Source: Bacteriovorax sp. (GTDB lineage: Bacteria; Bdellovibrionota; Bacteriovoracia; Bacteriovoracales; Bacteriovoracaceae). Taken from it: DNA of 64,000 nt. Below, in pieces: positions 8,376 to 16,642 of this stretch. Each line of letters starts with the position of its first letter. Positions within the stretch are counted from its first letter, which is position 1. The stretch spans positions 18,981 to 82,980 of the forward strand of contig JACMPM010000053.1 of NCBI GenBank assembly GCA_014377485.1. The letters are read 5' to 3'. Made by a program: the position numbers and the translations under genes. Under the pieces are notes generated by a model, which was not told the origin of the DNA, did not search any database, and saw only the letters and a list, made by a program, of their open reading frames with translations.

Positions 8376-9310
8376 AATGGACAATGATATTCTTTTTATT
8401 TTTTATCACTACTAAAACAGTGTGGGCTGATTGTGGTTATAATTTAGATACTCCAACTCTTACCTATAATTTTTCTGACTATAATCCTACAATTCAATCG
8501 ACAGTCTCTATCACTCGCACAAAAGATAATGGAGTTCCTTGTTCTAATTTTTTTATTGCCTTCACAAAAGGCTGGGCCGGAAGTTACAATCGTCGTGCAA
8601 CTAATTTATCCAATGGTGGTTACATTTATTATAATATTTATAAAAATAGTAATCTAACCGGGATATTAAAAGAGCCCAGTGATATTTCATCACCAGATGA
8701 AACTTTTTTCGGAACAATTATAAAAGATCAGACTAATTTTTATACCTATTACATGAGTCTTGCTCCTTTTGGCTCAACTCCCCCAGCGGCCGGTGCCTAT
8801 TTCGATGATATTCAAGTGCAGGCTTACTCCGGAACTTATACCAATATTAATGGCTTTGAAGGCTACCGCGATATGTTTATCTATATTGTGGTTTTAAAAT
8901 TTACTTCTATTTCATTAGTTGATAGTGGGGGAACTTATGATCCAACCAAAACTTCAAAAACATTAGACTTTGGAGAATTAGCAACTGGTGAAGAATTAAG
9001 TTTTGATGTGCGAGTGGTGAGCAATGCTGGATACCGCTTAAAAATTTCATCTTCAAATAATGGTCTTTTGAAATTTTCTGGAGGTTCTGGTTCACCATCA
9101 GAAATCAGTTATAGTTTTTATTCTAATGGAAGTCAGATCGCGCTTGATAATTCATCTAGTTCTCCAGTTACTATTGCATCTGGCTCCGGTGTAACTCCTG
9201 CTCAGGGAGCAAAGGTGCCCATACGTATAGTAATTGGAACTGTTGACAGCACCAAGCTTCCGGGTACGTATCAAGATTATATAATTTTATCTACCATCGC
9301 AACTGACTAA
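8372..9310 (+). CDS. Pilus tip protein with spore-coat-U-like domains (CsuE-like)
   Basis: A 312-residue exported protein (signal ends VWA). The mature N-terminal half (about 20-165) contains two cysteines, aromatic-rich strands and a repeat-end motif AGAYFDDIQVQAY. The C-terminal half resembles the pilins, with KLPGTYQDYIILSTIATD at its end, the GTYxDxxxxxI signature of spore coat U/Csu subunits. Two such domains in the last gene of a chaperone-usher operon is the arrangement of the CsuE tip adhesin. The N-terminal domain would make the contact with a surface or host cell; its ligand is unknown. Confidence 0.72.
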   Translation: MKWTMIFFLFFITTKTVWADCGYNLDTPTLTYNFSDYNPTIQSTVSITRTKDNGVPCSNFFIAFTKGWAGSYNRRATNLSNGGYIYYNIYKNSNLTGILKEPSDISSPDETFFGTIIKDQTNFYTYYMSLAPFGSTPPAAGAYFDDIQVQAYSGTYTNINGFEGYRDMFIYIVVLKFTSISLVDSGGTYDPTKTSKTLDFGELATGEELSFDVRVVSNAGYRLKISSSNNGLLKFSGGSGSPSEISYSFYSNGSQIALDNSSSSPVTIASGSGVTPAQGAKVPIRIVIGTVDSTKLPGTYQDYIILSTIATD

Positions 9311-9388
9311 AAAAATGTAAATTTTTCAATCTTTAATGTTAAATAAAATTTAAATGATAAACAGGACCAACAACTTTATGGAGGCCCT

Positions 9389-9790
9389 ATGAAATCTACA
9401 ATTTTAACATTAACTTTTGTTCTATTTTCGTTTTCAGCGCACGCTCTTGATAATTGTCCGATTGAATTTGGCACTGAGGATTATCTTGGAAAAGTAGCTG
9501 ACATCGCTACAAACGCAACAAGTTGCTATGAAGCTTCTGAAGTTGTATCTGCATGTGCTCTTGGAGCAAGTGGAGATGTATATACTGTTTCTGCAGCAAT
9601 AGAGAGATGTTCTAAAGACATTCCAGAAATGTCTACCAAAGACACTGAGACTTACAACTATTTAGGTAGCAAATGTAACGGAAAATACGACTCAATGGAA
9701 GGAAGTATGTACAGATCTATGAATGCTTTCTGTCATTTGTCGGTGACTAAGCTTTTTGTTGATCTATTATCTAAAGAAGAAGGCAATTAA
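9389..9790 (+). CDS. Small secreted cysteine-rich protein, unknown function
   Basis: A 133-residue protein with a signal peptide (ends AHA) and a strong ribosome site (GGAGGCC). The mature protein of about 113 residues has six cysteines (in DNC, TSC, SAC, ERC, SKC and AFC), an even number suitable for three disulfides in the periplasm or outside the cell, and is predicted mainly helical. I recognise no family. It is a single-gene unit between the pilus operon and trpS. Confidence 0.65.
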   Translation: MKSTILTLTFVLFSFSAHALDNCPIEFGTEDYLGKVADIATNATSCYEASEVVSACALGASGDVYTVSAAIERCSKDIPEMSTKDTETYNYLGSKCNGKYDSMEGSMYRSMNAFCHLSVTKLFVDLLSKEEGN

Positions 9791-9798
9791 TTCATATT

Positions 9799-9851
9799 CC
9801 TCTTTTCTGAACGCTTTAAAATTGCAAAAATAAAGCATTTCAGAAAAGAGG
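9799..9851 (+). promoter_or_regulatory. Long hairpin covering the trpS ribosome-binding site
   Basis: CCTCTTTTCTGAA (9799-9811) is perfectly complementary to TTCAGAAAAGAGG (9839-9851), 13 pairs. Inside, GCTTTA (9813-9818) pairs with TAAAGC (9831-9836). The 3' arm runs into the trpS Shine-Dalgarno GAGGAG (9848-9853), so the folded form would hide it. There is no T tract after the stem, which argues against a simple terminator. It could be an upstream-gene 3' end, a translational switch for trpS, or both. Confidence 0.6.
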
Positions 9852-9856
9852 AGATT

Positions 9857-10855
9857 ATGTCAAAAAAAGTCTGTTTAACAGGTATTAAGGCCACAGGAAT
9901 GCCCCATCTGGGAAATTATGTTGGAGCCATTAAACCGGCCATCGATATGGCCAACTCTGGCCTCTATGATTCTTATTATTTCATCGCCGATTATCATTCA
10001 CTGGTTTCAATTCACGATCCAAAACTAATGAGAAGTTTCAGCTATGAAGTCGCAGCTGCATGGCTTGCGATGGGTTTAGACCCAAGCAGAGTCACTCTCT
10101 ACAAACAAAGTGATATTCCCGAAATTTTAGAACTTCACTGGATTACTTCGTGTTTTACTATCAAAGGACTTATGAATCGAGCTCATGCTTATAAAGCACA
10201 GGTTCAAGATAATGAGGTACTCGAAAGAGATGCGGATCACGGTGTGAATATTGGTTTGTATACTTATCCTATTCTCATGGCGTCTGACATTATGATTCTC
10301 AATGCCGACGTGGTTCCTGTAGGGGCCGATCAACTTCAGCACATCGAAATCGCCCGTGATATTGCCACTGCTTTTAATAATACTTACGGCAATAAACTTA
10401 AACTTCCAAAGGCTATAGTTCGAGAAGGAAATAAACTTCTTTCTGGACTTGATGGTCGCAAAATGAGCAAGAGTTACGGAAATCACATTCCATTATTTTC
10501 AAGCGATAAAGATCTTAAAAAACTTATCAATCGAATCACTACTGATTCAAGTGGACCTACAGAACCTAAAAATCCTGCAGAGTCTTTGATCTTTGATTTT
10601 TACAGCGAATTTGCAACGCCTGAGCAGACTGAAGCACTAAGAGCTAGATACCTAAGAGGTATTGGCTGGGGAGAGGCTAAAATGGAGCTATTGTCTGTTT
10701 TAAATCATCTCTTGAAAGAACCGAGAGAAATGTATGCCGAGCTGATGGTTAATACTACTAAGATAGATAGAATTTTAGAAGAAGGAGCTGCAAAGGTTCG
10801 TCCGCAAGCTCAGGCCCTACTAAAAGATTTGAAGTATTCGATTGGTGTGAAATAA
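9857..10855 (+). CDS. trpS: Tryptophanyl-tRNA synthetase
   Basis: A 332-residue class I aminoacyl-tRNA synthetase of normal bacterial TrpRS length; it charges tRNA-Trp in the cytosol. The HIGH-type motif is MPHLGNYVG (about residues 14-22). The Trp/ATP pocket region reads PVGADQLQHIEIARDIA, and KMSKSYGN (about 201-208) is the KMSKS loop. The start codon follows GAGGAG, which sits in the 3' arm of a long hairpin (9799-9851), so initiation may be regulated by RNA structure. Confidence 0.95.
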   Translation: MSKKVCLTGIKATGMPHLGNYVGAIKPAIDMANSGLYDSYYFIADYHSLVSIHDPKLMRSFSYEVAAAWLAMGLDPSRVTLYKQSDIPEILELHWITSCFTIKGLMNRAHAYKAQVQDNEVLERDADHGVNIGLYTYPILMASDIMILNADVVPVGADQLQHIEIARDIATAFNNTYGNKLKLPKAIVREGNKLLSGLDGRKMSKSYGNHIPLFSSDKDLKKLINRITTDSSGPTEPKNPAESLIFDFYSEFATPEQTEALRARYLRGIGWGEAKMELLSVLNHLLKEPREMYAELMVNTTKIDRILEEGAAKVRPQAQALLKDLKYSIGVK

Positions 10856-10875
10856 AAATTTAGTCAGGAGACAAT

Positions 10876-11682
10876 ATGTTTAAACTAGGATTGTTGCTTT
10901 TACTTTCTTCAATAAACCTTTACGCACAAGACGTGATCATCAGTCCTCCCCCTCTCAGTATTGATCCTGGAGCTGGACGAGAAATGGTTCAAGATAATGC
11001 ACCTGTTGGCAGTATACTTCCCGCAAAGATTGATCCAGTCGACGGTCAGTTAAAACTTGGTGAGCATAAAGCTGATGAACAGAAAAATGAAGTTAAGCAA
11101 GAAAACAAAGAAGTTATAATAACTCCAAGACCTAATGAAGAATTCAAACTGGTAGAGCCTACAAGATATTACCCACCTCAAAAATACATTCAATTCTCAT
11201 TTGGATATTTAAATTCTAAATATGACAGAATTGATTCATCTCTAGATAACGGATCTACATTAACTGACTTTAGAGTAGTCTCTGATATGAATGAACATAA
11301 TCAATTTGGTTTTGCCCTAGAGTTGATTCACGATACATCTCTAGAAACTATTCCAGAAAATATCCGCGCTCTTCAATACAAACTTTTTATGGATTATCAC
11401 CATTCTATTTTTGCAGATAAACTCGATTGGATGGCAGGCCTTGCCCTATCTATTGGGGATTATAGTATTCGTAAACTGGCCATCAATGGCAGTGGAGAAA
11501 AAGTTTACACAAAACTAAAAAGCGGAACTATCTTCGGAGTCATTCCAAGTGCCGGTCTTAGATTTTATTTAGGTGGCCGCAATAGCATCGATATTTCAGC
11601 AGAATATCATCAATATTTATCAAAACCTCAGAGCTATATCGGAGGATTTGCTTTCGTCCCACGCTTTAGTTTTGCCTTCTAA
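10876..11682 (+). CDS. Outer-membrane beta-barrel-like protein, unknown function
   Basis: A 268-residue exported protein (signal about 1-17, ending LYA). Residues about 20-110 are a low-complexity, charged and Pro-rich linker. From about 110 it consists of alternating amphipathic strands with aromatic girdles, ending FVPRFSFAF with a terminal Phe, the BAM recognition signature of outer-membrane barrels. It resembles small OmpA/OmpW-size barrels with about 8 strands, but I do not recognise a family. It follows trpS by 20 bases and may be co-transcribed. Confidence 0.6.
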   Translation: MFKLGLLLLLSSINLYAQDVIISPPPLSIDPGAGREMVQDNAPVGSILPAKIDPVDGQLKLGEHKADEQKNEVKQENKEVIITPRPNEEFKLVEPTRYYPPQKYIQFSFGYLNSKYDRIDSSLDNGSTLTDFRVVSDMNEHNQFGFALELIHDTSLETIPENIRALQYKLFMDYHHSIFADKLDWMAGLALSIGDYSIRKLAINGSGEKVYTKLKSGTIFGVIPSAGLRFYLGGRNSIDISAEYHQYLSKPQSYIGGFAFVPRFSFAF

Positions 11683-11695
11683 TCTTTTTTACACA

Positions 11696-11737
11696 TAGGG
11701 CTAGTCAGAACGCATATTATGTCGTAGAAGAGCCCTA
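11696..11737. terminator. Stem-loop after the barrel gene, possible terminator or leader element
   Basis: TAGGGCT (11696-11702) pairs with AGCCCTA (11731-11737) over a 28-base loop, soon after the stop at 11682. No T run follows, so termination is doubtful. The remaining stretch to 11845 is a long 5' leader of the helicase gene; long leaders are usual for cold-regulated RNA helicase genes, but no known element is recognised here. Confidence 0.3.
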
Positions 11738-11845
11738 CTAATAAAACGAATCTATCCTCGTTAGTGCTTTTTTTGCGTTATAAATGTTGCGGTTTTCATT
11801 TAAAGCAAAGTGCGAGGTGAAGATCCACATTCAACGGAGTAAAAA

Positions 11846-13639
11846 GTGACATTTCAAGAATTGCCACTACGCGAGTCATTGCTTAAAGCAATCACAGAAA
11901 GAGGCTACGTAGAGCCTACAGAGATCCAACAACTAGCTATCCCAGCTCTAGCAACTACAGACACTGACTTTGTAGGACAAGCTCAAACAGGTACAGGAAA
12001 AACAGCTGCATTCGTTCTTCCACTTCTTCACAAAATTGATTCATCTTCTCGCGACGTTCAGGCCCTAATCCTAACGCCAACAAGAGAACTTGCTAATCAA
12101 ATCAATGACGAAATTAAAAAATTCTCAACATACGAAAAAATTAAAACTATCCCGGTTTACGGTGGTGTTTCTCTAGAAGGTCAAGTTCGTGGCCTTCGTC
12201 GTGACCGACCACAAATCGTAGTCGGAACTCCAGGGCGAGTTCCCGATCTTATCGAGCGCGGAGTTCTTATTTTAGACAACGCTAAATTTGCTGTCTTAGA
12301 TGAAGCAGATGAAATGCTAGATATGGGATTTATCGACGATGTTAAGTCGATTCTTTCTAATTTAGGTGCAACTAAGAAAACTTGGATGTTCTCGGCTACT
12401 ATGCCAGCTCCAATTCTAAATCTTATCAAAACTTATTTAAAAGATCCTTTGGTCGTTAAAGTTCAAAAGAAAACTTTATCAAACGAATCAATTGAACAAA
12501 AACATTACGTAGTTCGTCACTCTCAAATGAGCGAAGCTGTTTGTAGAATTCTAGATTCACTAGAAGATTATTACGGAATGATTTTTTGTAGAACTAAAAT
12601 CGATACAAAATCATTGGCAGACGAATTGAATGCTCGTGGATATCCATCAGATTCTATGCACGGAGATATGTCACAACAACAACGTGACATTACTATGAGA
12701 AACTTTAAGAACAAAAAAATTAACATGCTTGTTTGTACTGACGTTGCCGCTCGCGGAATTGACGTTGATAACCTTACTCATGTTATTAACTTTGGTCTTC
12801 CACAAGATATCGAATCATATGTTCACCGTATTGGTAGAACAGGACGTGCTGGTCAAACAGGTGTAGCAATTACTCTTGTTGAGCCAAGTGAACGTTATAG
12901 ATTGAGAATGGTAGAAAACAATACGAAAGCTCGTATCGTTCAAGCTATCCTTCCAACTCCAAAAGATTTGAAGCAAGTTCTAGTTCGTAAAGAACTTAAG
13001 AAATTTGATTCTCTAATTGAAAAATTAGGAAGCTTAGAAACTGATGAAGTTTTTGCTGAAAAATTCGAATCAATGGATAAAGCAGATCTATTAAAAGTTA
13101 TGTATAACCATTTATTCCAATCTCAAATCTCTCGATACGATTCAGCCCCATCATTAGAAGTAGCAGAACAACAACGTCGTCCTGATAACAGAAATGACAA
13201 CAGAACTATGGATACTCGTGGAAATTCAGCACCAGCTGCTCCACAGGGTCGTGCAACTAACAGCGGCAATATGCGCTTTTTCGTAAACATCGGAAAAGAT
13301 CATGGTTTGACACTTAAAACTCTTCTCGGCTCAATAGCTGGAATGGTAAATGTTGATGAAAGAATGATCCGCAATGTTGATATGAAAGAAACATTCTCAT
13401 TCCTAGAAGTACCTGAAAACTTTGGTGACGCACTTTTAAAAGTTACAGGGCCAACAATTAATGAGCGCAATGTTCGTTTTGAATTAACAAGATCAGCACC
13501 AATGAGCAGACCAGCTTACGGTGGTGGTGGAGATCGCGATCGCCGTCCAAGTTTCCGTGGCCGTTCAGGCGGCGGTGGAAATGGTTCATCTGATCGTGGA
13601 GATCGTGCTCCAGCTACAGAAAGATCTTTCCGCGCTTAA
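11846..13639 (+). CDS. deaD: DEAD-box RNA helicase (DeaD/CsdA-like) with RG-rich tail
   Basis: A 597-residue ATP-dependent RNA helicase, starting at GTG. It has a Q motif (EPTEIQQLAIP), Walker A (AQTGTGKT, GKT at 51-53), PTRELA, TPGR, DEAD (152-155), SAT, and HRIGRTGRAG. Residues about 475-550 form a DbpA-type RNA-binding domain (MRFFVNIGKD, then FSFLEVPENFG). The last about 45 residues are Gly/Arg/Asp-rich, a flexible RNA-binding tail. This architecture matches helicases acting in ribosome assembly, mRNA decay and cold adaptation. A rho-independent terminator follows directly. Confidence 0.92.
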   Translation: MTFQELPLRESLLKAITERGYVEPTEIQQLAIPALATTDTDFVGQAQTGTGKTAAFVLPLLHKIDSSSRDVQALILTPTRELANQINDEIKKFSTYEKIKTIPVYGGVSLEGQVRGLRRDRPQIVVGTPGRVPDLIERGVLILDNAKFAVLDEADEMLDMGFIDDVKSILSNLGATKKTWMFSATMPAPILNLIKTYLKDPLVVKVQKKTLSNESIEQKHYVVRHSQMSEAVCRILDSLEDYYGMIFCRTKIDTKSLADELNARGYPSDSMHGDMSQQQRDITMRNFKNKKINMLVCTDVAARGIDVDNLTHVINFGLPQDIESYVHRIGRTGRAGQTGVAITLVEPSERYRLRMVENNTKARIVQAILPTPKDLKQVLVRKELKKFDSLIEKLGSLETDEVFAEKFESMDKADLLKVMYNHLFQSQISRYDSAPSLEVAEQQRRPDNRNDNRTMDTRGNSAPAAPQGRATNSGNMRFFVNIGKDHGLTLKTLLGSIAGMVNVDERMIRNVDMKETFSFLEVPENFGDALLKVTGPTINERNVRFELTRSAPMSRPAYGGGGDRDRRPSFRGRSGGGGNGSSDRGDRAPATERSFRA

Positions 13640-13673
13640 TAAAATCTCAGTATAATATCTTATAGATTTTTAA

Positions 13674-13706
13674 AAAGGCATTCCTTCGGGAGTGCCTTTC
13701 TTTTTT
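13674..13706 (+). terminator. Rho-independent terminator after the helicase gene
   Basis: AAAGGCAxTCC (from 13674) pairs with GGAxTGCCTTT (to 13699) over a UUCG tetraloop, with one G-U pair, then CTTTTTT. This is a textbook intrinsic terminator. The murG-like gene starts 13 bases later, so its transcription needs read-through or a promoter inside this region. Confidence 0.9.
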
Positions 13707-13718
13707 ATAGGATGATAT

Positions 13719-14783
13719 ATGGCCAAGACTCTTATTTTCACAGGTGGCGGAAGCGGCGGTCATGTTATGCCGGCCCTCACTGTCCTTAAAAAAGTAAATG
13801 CAAATCAAGAATTCAATGTCCATTATATCGGCGGTATCAATAGTATTGAGCGCGAACTTGTTGCTGACTACAAAGTAATTTATCATCCAATTCATACGGG
13901 GAAATTACGCCGTTATCTTTCTATTGAAAATTTCAAGGACACGTTGAAAGTTTTTATGGGATTAATAGATGCCTTTAAGATTTTATGGAAATTCAAACGT
14001 CGTGAAACCTTAATTTTTTCAACTGGCGGATTTGTCTGTGTTCCCGTTGTGATCGCGGCAAAGCTTCAAGGGAAAAAAGTTTTTATCCATGAACAAACAA
14101 GTAGAGTTGGTCTGGCCAATAAAATTTGTTCAATATTTGCTGACAAAGTTTTTATAAGTTTTGAAGATTCATTTAAATATTTTGATGAGAAAAAAACTTT
14201 TTTTTCAGGTTATCCATTAAGAGAAGAATGTTACAGCGACACTATAAATCCTGTTGTAATTAACGGAAGACTTTTGAATGATGTTGATCTTCCAATTTTA
14301 TTCATTACGGGGGGTGGTAATGGCGCACAATTAATTAATAAATTGATTCAACGAAATTTAGATGTTCTCACTACTCGATACGTAATTGTCCACCAAGTGG
14401 GTAAGGCTTTTTTTAATGAATACACAAACTATAAACATCCAAACTATTTACCGATTGCTTTTATCGGGGCTGAGATGATTGATCTATTTAAGTTGGCTAC
14501 AGTAACTGTTTCTAGGTCTGGAGCTGGAACAGTATGTGAGTTGATTGCGGTGGGAAAAAAATCAATTTATATTCCCCTGAAGATTGCTCAGAAAAATGAA
14601 CAGTTTTTTAATGCTCTTGAAGCTCATAAAAAATTAGGGTCTATTATCATTGAAGAGAAAGAATTAACGGACGAATCTTTTTTAGTGGCTTTACACCAGA
14701 TTGGAATGTCGAATCCGATGGTGAAAATTCAGAAACAAAATGGATTGGATTATCTCGCTCGCGAAATTCAAAGTTCGCTGTAA
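13719..14783 (+). CDS. murG: MurG-like N-acetylglucosaminyltransferase
   Basis: A 354-residue GT-B glycosyltransferase of the MurG family. MurG transfers GlcNAc from UDP-GlcNAc to lipid I, making lipid II on the inner face of the membrane. GGGSGGHVMPAL (about 9-20) is the first G loop, HEQTSRVGLANK is the acceptor-side motif, and FITGGGNGAQ and SRSGAGTVCELIAVGKKSIYIPL form the UDP-GlcNAc site. It is not in a dcw cluster here, so it could be the only MurG or a divergent paralogue. Its 3' end overlaps the convergent CBS gene by 16 bases. Confidence 0.85.
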   Translation: MAKTLIFTGGGSGGHVMPALTVLKKVNANQEFNVHYIGGINSIERELVADYKVIYHPIHTGKLRRYLSIENFKDTLKVFMGLIDAFKILWKFKRRETLIFSTGGFVCVPVVIAAKLQGKKVFIHEQTSRVGLANKICSIFADKVFISFEDSFKYFDEKKTFFSGYPLREECYSDTINPVVINGRLLNDVDLPILFITGGGNGAQLINKLIQRNLDVLTTRYVIVHQVGKAFFNEYTNYKHPNYLPIAFIGAEMIDLFKLATVTVSRSGAGTVCELIAVGKKSIYIPLKIAQKNEQFFNALEAHKKLGSIIIEEKELTDESFLVALHQIGMSNPMVKIQKQNGLDYLAREIQSSL

Positions 14784-15202
14784 GTAGCAATAAAATTTAA
14801 AACATCTATTCTTGAAACAATTCCTTGAACGTAGTTTTCTTTATTAACGACAGGCATCCATTTTAATTTCTGTTTATAAAGAATGACTAAAACTTCTTTG
14901 AGGGTTGTTTCGGGGTAAATAGAAGTGATATTTGTTTTGAAGTTGATACGCCCTGATAAAAGACCTGAAGCTGCCTGAATGAGAAGATCATATTCAGAAA
15001 CAATTCCAATCATCATATTTTGATAATCAACTACCGGAGCACCACTAATATGATGAATGTGAAATATTTCGATTGTACTCTTAACAGTAAAATCAGCCTT
15101 GAGCATAATCACATGACTTGTCATAAATTGCGAAACAGGAGTGTCACCTATATTGGCCGTATGAGCTTTGTTTAAAATGTTTTTGTGATTCTTATCGCTC
15201 AT
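14768..15202 (-). CDS. CBS-pair domain protein
   Basis: A 144-residue cytosolic protein made of two CBS motifs: TPVSQFMTSHVIML...HHISGAPVVDYQNMMIGIVSEYDLL, then ITSIYPETTLKEVLVIL...WMPVVNKENYVQGIVSRIDVLNFI. CBS pairs bind adenine nucleotides or similar ligands and usually gate a partner. Its ATG overlaps the stop of the response regulator gene (TAATG), so the two are translationally coupled. This suggests an energy- or nucleotide-sensing accessory to that regulator, but no enzyme domain is attached. Confidence 0.85.
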   Translation of the reverse strand: MSDKNHKNILNKAHTANIGDTPVSQFMTSHVIMLKADFTVKSTIEIFHIHHISGAPVVDYQNMMIGIVSEYDLLIQAASGLLSGRINFKTNITSIYPETTLKEVLVILYKQKLKWMPVVNKENYVQGIVSRIDVLNFIATYSEL

Positions 15203-15867
15203 TATCCAATTCTTAGAATGTAACCACGAGATTTAATCGTTTTGATGTAACGAGAAAATGGCATTAGTTTTTTTCTTAAATTAGAAAGGTGAGTGTCGAT
15301 GTTTTGGTTTTGAACGTGAACGTTCGGCCAAAGAAGATTAGTAATATACTCTCTACTAAAAACTTTATTTGGATTCTTTGCAAGCAAATGAATAAGTTTG
15401 AATTCAATTGGTGTTAACTGTATTTTCTCTTCTGCGATTTCTGCCATCTGCATATCGCAGTAAAGTTTAAATCCATCAAAAGATAAAATATTATCTGGTG
15501 AATTAGAAGAGGGCTTTAAAGTAATTTTATTTTTTATTCGAGCAACAAGTTCTCGAAGTGAAACTGGTTTTACAATAAAGTCATCCGCTCCAAGATTAAG
15601 ACCTCTGATAATTGATTCCTCAGATGGATCCCCACTAAGAAAAATAACAGGTAGATCAGGATGTGTGACTTTGAATTTTTGATAAAGTTCAAATCCATTT
15701 ATTGTTGGCATGTGTAGATCGAGAAGAATTAAATCGGTTTGTGTTTTACCAAGAAATCCTAAGAGATCTAGTGGATTTTGTATTAGCTCTAAATTAAATG
15801 TAGGGGACAAAAGTTCGTTATAACTTTTTAGATTGTCTTTAACATCATCAACAATAGTAATGTGCAT
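15202..15867 (-). CDS. OmpR/PhoB-family response regulator
   Basis: A receiver (about 1-115) has acidic residues near IVDDV, the phosphoacceptor Asp in LILLDLHMP, a Ser in FLSGDP and Lys in VKPVSLRELV. It is followed by an OmpR-type winged helix (about 125-220: LTPIEFKLIHLLAKNPNKVFSR...NIDTHLSNLRKKL...IKSRGYIL). I take the ATG at 15867 because GGAG lies 6 bases upstream; an ATG four codons earlier (15879) has a poorer site. No histidine kinase is adjacent; the partner gene is the CBS protein. Confidence 0.9.
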   Translation of the reverse strand: MHITIVDDVKDNLKSYNELLSPTFNLELIQNPLDLLGFLGKTQTDLILLDLHMPTINGFELYQKFKVTHPDLPVIFLSGDPSEESIIRGLNLGADDFIVKPVSLRELVARIKNKITLKPSSNSPDNILSFDGFKLYCDMQMAEIAEEKIQLTPIEFKLIHLLAKNPNKVFSREYITNLLWPNVHVQNQNIDTHLSNLRKKLMPFSRYIKTIKSRGYILRIG

Positions 15868-16046
15868 TTTACGCTCCATAATCCATTTATCCCTTAAGGT
15901 TGTTTATATATTAGCAGTATAACCTAAACTCATTAGAATCTATTAAGGATAGCTTAATTTACGAAGATCTTGAGTTTATAGCCACAACTTCTTGATTTTT
16001 AAACTTTTGATTAGGATTGAAAAGGGGCGAGGTGCCAAGGAATGAG

Positions 16047-16078
16047 GGAAAATAGAGCGCCCTTATAGTTAAGGGCGC
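16047..16078 (-). terminator. Terminator of the typA - CHI-like operon (minus strand)
   Basis: TAAGGGCGC (16070-16078) and GCGCCCTTA (16057-16065) form a perfect 9-pair GC-rich stem with the loop TAGT. On the minus strand it is followed by TCTATTTT. It lies just after the stop of the minus-strand gene at 16095, as expected for a terminator of that operon. Confidence 0.75.
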
Positions 16079-16094
16079 GAAATCTTTAAGATTA

Positions 16095-16640
16095 TTACAG
16101 TCCGAGTAGTCCATTACGAAGGTTTTCGTCACGAGGATTGATAAACCAAATATTCAAAAGAGCATGAGCAAACTCAGTTCCAGTGATTTTTTCAGCTTGC
16201 CTCCCTTTAACATTCAGGGAAACTCCATCATTAGTGAAAGTGATAATGATCAAATCATTTTTCACTACATTTACAATATTTGAATTAAATTTATCCAATT
16301 GAGCTTTAAAGCTCGCATGGTTTTTATTGGCAGCTTCCATTCCTTCAGTAAAAGCATCTTGTAATTTTTTAGCTTCAACGTCGCGAACAAAATGCATAAC
16401 AATTTGTTTTGGAGCAGCTGTCGCTAAAAAAGCATTAGGGTCTTTTGTTTTTCCTTCAACAAAAAGCGCCCCATAATAAACTTTTATCTTTAGGATAGTA
16501 GCTTTTCTTATTCCAATTCCATTGAGAACAAGATCTTTTCCTTCAACGTTAACTTTGTCTGCAAATGTTACATCATCTAGTGTTGCGGCTGTCAGATTGA
16601 AAGAGATCACCAGTAAAATTAATCCAACTAATTTTCTCAT
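16095..16640 (-). CDS. Exported chalcone isomerase-like protein
   Basis: A 181-residue protein with a signal peptide (ends LTA). The mature part matches the bacterial chalcone-isomerase-like family: LNGIGIRKATILKIKVYYGALFV near the start and the C-terminal pattern IWFINPRDENLRNGLLG. Bacterial members lack the plant flavonoid activity and are thought to bind fatty acids or other ligands in the periplasm; the true role is unknown. The gene starts 2 bases after the typA stop, so it is in the same operon, and a strong terminator follows it. Confidence 0.75.
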   Translation of the reverse strand: MRKLVGLILLVISFNLTAATLDDVTFADKVNVEGKDLVLNGIGIRKATILKIKVYYGALFVEGKTKDPNAFLATAAPKQIVMHFVRDVEAKKLQDAFTEGMEAANKNHASFKAQLDKFNSNIVNVVKNDLIIITFTNDGVSLNVKGRQAEKITGTEFAHALLNIWFINPRDENLRNGLLGL

Positions 16641-16642
16641 AA

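Noticed and set aside
9791..9856. T-box leader of trpS
   Set aside because: Too short, no T-box sequence and no specifier-loop stem I arms; only one long hairpin is present.
10127..10486. 119-codon minus-strand open frame inside trpS
   Set aside because: It lies wholly within a clear trpS gene, has no ribosome site and no protein-like composition. A shadow of the real frame.
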